From assembly GCA_000963575.1 (NCBI GenBank), contig CP011077.1:3286001-3350000 (forward strand): DNA of 64,000 bases. The letters are read 5' to 3'. The position numbers were made by a program, and so were the translations under genes. Below the pieces are notes generated by a model. The model did no database searches. It was not told where the DNA came from and worked only from the letters and a program-made list of their open reading frames with translations. Below, piece by piece: positions 59,430 through 64,000 of the stretch. Within the stretch, counting starts at the first letter, position 1, and the number at the start of each line of letters is the position of its first letter. The stretch is from Klebsiella michiganensis. Lineage in GTDB: Bacteria; Pseudomonadota; Gammaproteobacteria; Enterobacterales; Enterobacteriaceae.

Positions 59430-60527
59430 TTAGAACTGGTAAACCAGGCCTACACCCACAATGTCATCGGTACCGATGCCCGCTGCCTGAGTGAAGGTAT
59501 TTTTGTCCAGCAGGTTGATTTTGTAGTCAACGTAGGTGGACATGTTTTTGTTGAAGTAGTAAGTCGCACCCACATCAACATATTTCAGCAGATCCTGGTC
59601 GCCGTAGCCGTTTTCCAGGTCTTTGCCTTTAGACTGCAGGTAAGCCACGGATGGACGCAGACCAAAGTCGAACTGGTACTGAGCTACAACTTCGAAGTTC
59701 TGTGCTTTGTTAGCAAAGCCCAGGCTGCCAGCGCGAGTTGCGTTGTAGGTCTGGGTGTACTGGGTTGCCAGATAGATGTTGTTCGCGTCGTATTTCAGGC
59801 CGCCGGTGTAGGTGGTTGCATCGTCACCGTGACCCAGCACGCCAGCAGCGTTCTGATCGGTAGTACGCTTAGAGCTGGAAATTGCTGAACCCAGGCTGAA
59901 ACCTTCACCCAGTGCATAGGTCAGAGAACCGCCGAAACCGTCACCATTTTGACGCAACAGGCCGCGGCCATTGTTGGTTTGACCTTCACCGCTGGCGCTG
60001 CCGTTTTTACCCTGATACTGCAGAGCAAAGTTCAGGCCATCAACCAGACCGAAGAAGTCGGTGTTACGGTAGGTTGCAACGCCGTTTGCACGAGACTGCA
60101 TGAAGTTGTCAGAACCGTAGGTATCGCCACCGAATTCTGGCAGAACGTCGGTCCAGGAAGTTACATCGTAAACAACGCCGTAGTTACGACCGTAGTCGAA
60201 AGAACCAGCCTGACCAAACTTCAGACCAGCGAAGCCCAGACGAGTCCAGGACTGATTGCTGGAGTTTTCAGTGTTGTTCGCCTGTACGTTGTATTCCCAC
60301 TGACCGTAGCCGGTCAGCTGGTCGTTGATCTGAGTTTCACCTTTGAAGCCGAAACGAACGTAGGTCTGGTCGCCGTCAGCGCTTTTATCATTGGAGAAAT
60401 AGTGCAGACCATCAACTTTACCGTACAGGTCCAATTTATTGCCGTCTTTGTTGTAAATTTCGGCTGCATTTGCAGCGCCTGCTACCAGCAGAGCCGGTAC
60501 CAGAAGGGATAGTGCTTTAACTTTCAT
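59430..60527 (-). CDS. ompC: Outer-membrane general porin OmpC
   Basis: Trimeric 16-strand porin. 365 residues; signal peptide MKVKALSLLVPALLVAGAANA (21 residues), mature start AEIYNKDGNKLDLYGKVDGLHYFSND. Constriction loop L3 contains PEFGGDTYGSDNFMQSRANGVATYRN; the end VDYKINLLDKNTF...DDIVGVGLVYQF has the terminal Phe. OmpR sites and the divergent micF RNA lie upstream, confirming OmpC rather than OmpF. Loop sequences vary from E. coli, as is usual for this surface protein. Confidence 0.97.
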   Translation of the reverse strand: MKVKALSLLVPALLVAGAANAAEIYNKDGNKLDLYGKVDGLHYFSNDKSADGDQTYVRFGFKGETQINDQLTGYGQWEYNVQANNTENSSNQSWTRLGFAGLKFGQAGSFDYGRNYGVVYDVTSWTDVLPEFGGDTYGSDNFMQSRANGVATYRNTDFFGLVDGLNFALQYQGKNGSASGEGQTNNGRGLLRQNGDGFGGSLTYALGEGFSLGSAISSSKRTTDQNAAGVLGHGDDATTYTGGLKYDANNIYLATQYTQTYNATRAGSLGFANKAQNFEVVAQYQFDFGLRPSVAYLQSKGKDLENGYGDQDLLKYVDVGATYYFNKNMSTYVDYKINLLDKNTFTQAAGIGTDDIVGVGLVYQF

Positions 60528-60639
60528 CTTATTAACCCTCTGTTATATGCCTTATTTTATTTACCACTGCTTGCTGATTAACCCTCTAATCAGTCGGCAA
60601 ATTCATTGTCCAAAACAAATACAGAATAATCCAATAAGA

Positions 60640-60700
60640 ATATGATACTAAAACTATATAGATGTTTCATTTATCGACATAGATGTATCAAAATGTAAAT
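60640..60700 (-). promoter_or_regulatory. OmpR binding sites upstream of ompC
   Basis: Minus-strand TTTACATTTTGATACATCTA followed by GATAAATGAAACATCTATAT and TTTTAGTATCATATTC closely match the C1, C2 and C3 OmpR boxes and -35/-10 area of the E. coli ompC promoter. Confidence 0.82.
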
Positions 60701-60855
60701 ATGAGGGAACTTTTTTTAGCACGAATAGCTAAAAATATAAGCATCAATAATCAAAAAATAATAACAATCAATAAAAATCAATTACTTACAAGCAAAACAA
60801 AAAAGTAGCACTGAATGATAATTTTTTTCTTAATTTAGACGATAAAATCATACTC

Positions 60856-60948
60856 GCTATCATCATTAACTTTATTTATTACCGTCATTCGAATCTGAAT
60901 GTCCGTTTACCCCTATTAGCACCGGATGCTTGCATCCGGTTTTTTTTT
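60856..60948 (+). ncRNA. micF: MicF regulatory RNA
   Basis: Antisense-type sRNA that blocks ompF mRNA translation with Hfq. The 5' end GCTATCATCATTAACTTTAT is identical to E. coli micF; TTACCGTCATTC and CTGAATGTCCGTTTACCCCT follow. It ends in the terminator ACCGGATGC-TT-GCATCCGGTTTTTTTTT. Divergent from ompC, sharing the OmpR-controlled region. ompF itself is outside this window. Confidence 0.94.
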
Positions 60949-61364
60949 GCCTTTCTTTACACAACTTTAATATTCCTGTGCTACCGATACAATTTGTAAT
61001 GCCTGTTAATTAATCAATCTTCTTTTTTTCTCCATATTTCATGGCGAATGCGGATTTTTCTTAAAGAAATATATTTATCGCAGCTAACATGTCAGAAATC
61101 AATATTTGTACAAATCCTCTTCAACTGTACAAATTGCCCGCAAGACTTAACGCAAATCCTTATTTAAGGATTTTTCCTAATAATCAGTCACCTGAAAAAA
61201 ATCTGAGAACCCCCTATACTGCGTCAGATTGCTGACGGCACCGCCATATAGAGGTATTCTTAGCATCTGCAAGCGCTAAAACGCTAAGGCGAAACGGCTC
61301 ACTAAAACAGTTGAGCTATCTATCATCCAGGATTGGCGAGGCTTCGCCGGGTTGCATACATACA
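60949..61364. other. 416 bp gap between micF and rcsD
   Basis: AT-rich. A probable -10 (TATACT, around 61215) for rcsD is followed by a structured leader with CTTAGC...GCTAAG (about 61259-61288) and GGCGAGGCTTCGCCGG (61335-61350). No gene is recognised. Confidence 0.6.
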
Positions 61365-64000
61365 ATGAGCCAGTCTGAAAATACATCGCTAAATAAGTTC
61401 TCACTGTTCCCCGGCAACATTACCCGCTTCTTTCTGCTGCTGATCATTGTCCTGCTTGTTTCGATGGGCGTCCTGGTACAAAGCGCCGTCAATGCCTGGC
61501 TAAAGGATAAAAGCTACCAGATTGTCGACATCACCCATGCTCTGCATAAGCGGGTAGAAACCTACCGTTACGCCACATGGCAAATCTACGACAACATCGC
61601 GACAGCCCCGGCAGCCTCGGGTGAAAACCTGCAGGAAACTCGTCTGCGCCAGGACGTCTATTACCTCGACAAACCGCGCAGCAAAACCGAAGCGCTAATT
61701 TTTGGCTCCCATGACAGTTCTACGCTGGAAATGACGCAGCGGATATCCGGCTATCTGGACACGCTGTGGGGGGCCGAAAGTAGCCCATGGTCGATGTACT
61801 ATCTCAATGGCCAGGACAACAGCATGATTCTGGTCTCAACGCTGCCGCTCAAAGATCTTTCTTCCGGGTTTAAAGATTCCGGCGTTGGTACTATCGTGGA
61901 TTCTCGCCGTGCAGAGATGTTGCAGCAGGCGAATGCCCTCGACGAACGGGAAAGTTTCTCACCTCTGCGCAAGCTTAACTGGCAAAACGGCCATTATTTC
62001 ACGCTGAGAACCACGTTTAACCAGCCAGGGCATCTGGCAACCGTGGTCGCATTCGATCTGCCGATTAACGATCTCATCCCGCCGACCATGTCACTGGACA
62101 GCTTCCAACTGGATCCTGACGAGCACCAGCGGGCAACAGCGGCGACGGCAGCGGATAAGGACGATCCGGACAGCGTCAGCATTAATTTTAACAGCGCTCG
62201 TATTGAAATCACCGCGCCAGTAGCAACAACGCAGCTCCAGTTGGTGTGGCAAGTGCCGTTTGGGACGCTGATGATGGACACGCTGCAAAATATTCTGCTG
62301 CCGCTGCTGCTGAATATAGCGCTGCTCGGATTGGCCGTTTTTGGCTTTGCTACCTTCCGCCAGCAGCCCCAGCGCCAGGCCGAAAGCAATCCGGGGAATG
62401 GCGAGCTGCAAATACTGCGGGCGCTGAATGAAGAGATTGTCGCGATCCTTCCCCTTGGGCTGCTGGTACATGACCTCGACGCTAACCGTACCGTGATAAG
62501 CAATAAAATTGCCGATCACCTGCTCCCCCACCTGAATTTGCAAAACATTATTTCGATGGCGGATCAGCACCAGGGGGTCATCCAGGCCACGGTCAACAAC
62601 GAGCTGTATGAGATTCGTCAGTTCCGCAGCCAGATAGCCCCGCGCACGCAGATTTTTGTTATCCGGGACCAGGATCGTGAAATTCTGGTGAACAAGAAGC
62701 TCAAACAGGCTCAGCGCCTTTATGAGAAAAACCAGCAAGGCCGGGCTGCCTTTATGCAGCATATTGGCGAAGCTCTGCAGCTTCCGGTGAAGCAACTGGC
62801 GGAACATGCCGCAGAAATTCACGACAGCAAACATCTGCAGCTGGCGAACGACGCCCAAACCATTGTCCGGTTGGTCGATGAGATCCAGCTCCTCAATATG
62901 CTGGAAACCGACAGCTGGAAAACCAGCGCCAGCGAGTTTTCTATTCAGTCCCTGATTGATGAAGTTGCCCTGTCGATGCTGCCGATTATCAAACGTAAAG
63001 GGTTACAGCTGCTCATCAATAACAATCTGCCGGCCGATGAAAAACGTCACGGCGACAAAGACGTCCTGCGTAAGATCCTCGAACTGCTGCTGCACTATTC
63101 CGTGACCACTACGCAAATTGGCAAGATCACGCTTGATATTAGTGAGGAAGAGGCGGGGCCAGATCGCTTACTGTTCCGCGTGCTGGATACCGGCAACGGC
63201 ATTGGTGGCGGTGAAATCGATAATCTGCATTTCCCGTTCCTCAACGAAACCAGCGAAGACCGCTATGGACAGGCCAACGGGCTGGCATTCTATCTCTGCG
63301 ATCGCCTTGCGCGTAAGCTTGGCGGGCACCTGAACATCAAAACGCGCCCGGACATTGGCACACGCTATAATTTACACATCAGAATGACCGCTGAGCCGCA
63401 GGCAGACTCGCAGGACGAGAAGCTGCTGGATGACGTTGTGGCCATGCTGGATATCACCTCCAACGAGGTGCGGACGATTGTGACCCGCATGCTGGAAAAC
63501 TGGGGCGCGAACTGCATTTCCCCGGACGAAAGACTCGCGAGTCAAGACTTTGATATCTTCCTCACTGATAATCCGTCTAATCTTACTGCTTCGGGCTTGC
63601 TTTTAAGCGATGATGAAAACGGGATGCGGAAGATTGCACCTGGCCAGTTCCGGGTAAACTTTAATATCAGCAACGCGATGCAGGACGCCGTCCTGCAGCT
63701 GATTGAAAACCAGCTGGCGGAAGAAGACACACCTGATTCGCCTCTGGGCGGCGACGAAAACGCTCAGCTGCACGCCAGCGGTTATTACGCGCTGTTTGTC
63801 GACACGGTACCGGAAGATGTCACCAGACTGTATACTGAATCTGCAGCGGGCGACTTTGCCGCTTTGGCTCAGACTGCGCACCGCCTGAAGGGCGTGTTTG
63901 CGATGCTGAATCTGGTGCCCGGCAAACAGTTATGTGAAACGTTGGAGCATCACATTCGTGAAAGTGATGCTTCAAACATACAAAAATATATCAGCGACAT
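61365..64000 (+). CDS. rcsD: Phosphotransfer protein RcsD of the Rcs envelope-stress phosphorelay (3' end outside window)
   Basis: Inner-membrane phosphotransferase that passes phosphate from RcsC to RcsB. About 878 of roughly 890 codons are present. MSQSENTSLNKFSLFPGNITRFFLLLIIVLLVSMGVLVQS is the first span; a periplasmic domain follows; the second span is near 305-325 (LLPLLLNIALLGLAVFGFATF). A degenerate histidine-kinase-like region follows, then an ABL domain (LLDDVVAMLDITSNEVRTIVTRMLENWGANC) and the C-terminal HPt domain with phospho-His in AQTAHRLKGVFAMLNLVPG. Nearly identical to E. coli over the HPt region. rcsB should follow just outside. Confidence 0.97.
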   Translation, partial: MSQSENTSLNKFSLFPGNITRFFLLLIIVLLVSMGVLVQSAVNAWLKDKSYQIVDITHALHKRVETYRYATWQIYDNIATAPAASGENLQETRLRQDVYYLDKPRSKTEALIFGSHDSSTLEMTQRISGYLDTLWGAESSPWSMYYLNGQDNSMILVSTLPLKDLSSGFKDSGVGTIVDSRRAEMLQQANALDERESFSPLRKLNWQNGHYFTLRTTFNQPGHLATVVAFDLPINDLIPPTMSLDSFQLDPDEHQRATAATAADKDDPDSVSINFNSARIEITAPVATTQLQLVWQVPFGTLMMDTLQNILLPLLLNIALLGLAVFGFATFRQQPQRQAESNPGNGELQILRALNEEIVAILPLGLLVHDLDANRTVISNKIADHLLPHLNLQNIISMADQHQGVIQATVNNELYEIRQFRSQIAPRTQIFVIRDQDREILVNKKLKQAQRLYEKNQQGRAAFMQHIGEALQLPVKQLAEHAAEIHDSKHLQLANDAQTIVRLVDEIQLLNMLETDSWKTSASEFSIQSLIDEVALSMLPIIKRKGLQLLINNNLPADEKRHGDKDVLRKILELLLHYSVTTTQIGKITLDISEEEAGPDRLLFRVLDTGNGIGGGEIDNLHFPFLNETSEDRYGQANGLAFYLCDRLARKLGGHLNIKTRPDIGTRYNLHIRMTAEPQADSQDEKLLDDVVAMLDITSNEVRTIVTRMLENWGANCISPDERLASQDFDIFLTDNPSNLTASGLLLSDDENGMRKIAPGQFRVNFNISNAMQDAVLQLIENQLAEEDTPDSPLGGDENAQLHASGYYALFVDTVPEDVTRLYTESAAGDFAALAQTAHRLKGVFAMLNLVPGKQLCETLEHHIRESDASNIQKYISD

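Noticed and set aside
62091..62858. Minus-strand reading frame inside rcsD
   Set aside because: Overlaps the conserved rcsD coding sequence; no independent signals.
1..64000. CRISPR arrays, complete insertion sequences, prophage or known anti-phage systems
   Set aside because: No regularly spaced repeats, transposase, phage structural genes or defence domains were seen anywhere in the window.

Overview
The window is chromosomal DNA from a member of the Enterobacteriaceae. Nearly every gene has a close E. coli counterpart and the order follows the E. coli mgl-gal-yei-fru-yej-ompC-rcs segment. The ERIC repeat, the micF RNA, the Mgl, Fru and Yej operons and the proL tRNA are all typical of enterics. 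Several accessory genes absent at these places in E. coli K-12 suggest a relative such as Enterobacter, Cedecea or Kluyvera rather than Escherichia. I cannot fix the genus from sequence alone.

Layout. 1-5.2 kb: galactose uptake (mglA partial, mglB), its repressor galS, then yeiB and folE, all on the minus strand. 5.5-6.3 kb: yeiG esterase. 6.3-6.9 kb: a long non-coding block with nested palindromes. 6.9-12.1 kb: iron uptake on the minus strand, a FecBCD-like ABC transporter followed by the TonB receptor cirA, with a Fur-like box upstream of the ABC genes. 12.2-16.7 kb: lysP and a four-gene polar amino acid ABC transporter. 16.9-19.9 kb: yeiE, a frameshifted yeiH, and nfo. 19.9-20.5 kb: a decayed toxin-antitoxin locus. 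20.6-24.4 kb: the fructose PTS operon fruBKA with two Cra sites. 24.7-28.1 kb: a divergent SDR/LysR pair, setB and yeiW. 28.2-30.8 kb: a copper locus made of a Met/His-rich small membrane protein and a TonB-dependent copper receptor. 30.9-38.4 kb: a small membrane protein, efpL, yeiQ, yeiR, lpxT, mepS and pdeN. 38.5-44.4 kb: yejABEF peptide importer and yejG. 44.7-49.6 kb: bcr, rsuA, radD, rplY and a DOPA-dioxygenase-like gene. 49.6-52.9 kb: yejK, yejL, yejM and tRNA-Pro(GGG). 53.0-59.1 kb: mgtE, yojI, alkB, ada and apbE. 59.4-64 kb: ompC, micF and most of rcsD.

Working together: there are modules for sugar uptake (Mgl, Fru), metal uptake (Fe, Cu, Mg), envelope maintenance (LpxT, MepS, YejM, OmpC/MicF, RcsD), alkylation and abasic-site repair (Ada, AlkB, Nfo, RadD) and peptide uptake (Yej). 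The region between proL and yojI lacks the narP-ccm-nap-eco-mqo block that E. coli K-12 has there; mgtE occupies the junction instead.

The most unusual material is non-coding: an ERIC element with a long insertion inside the mgl operon, a ~516 bp palindromic block with 12 bp inverted ends, and a ~150-170 bp multi-hairpin repeat present twice, about 27 kb apart. I see no CRISPR array, complete insertion sequence, prophage or clearly new defence system.
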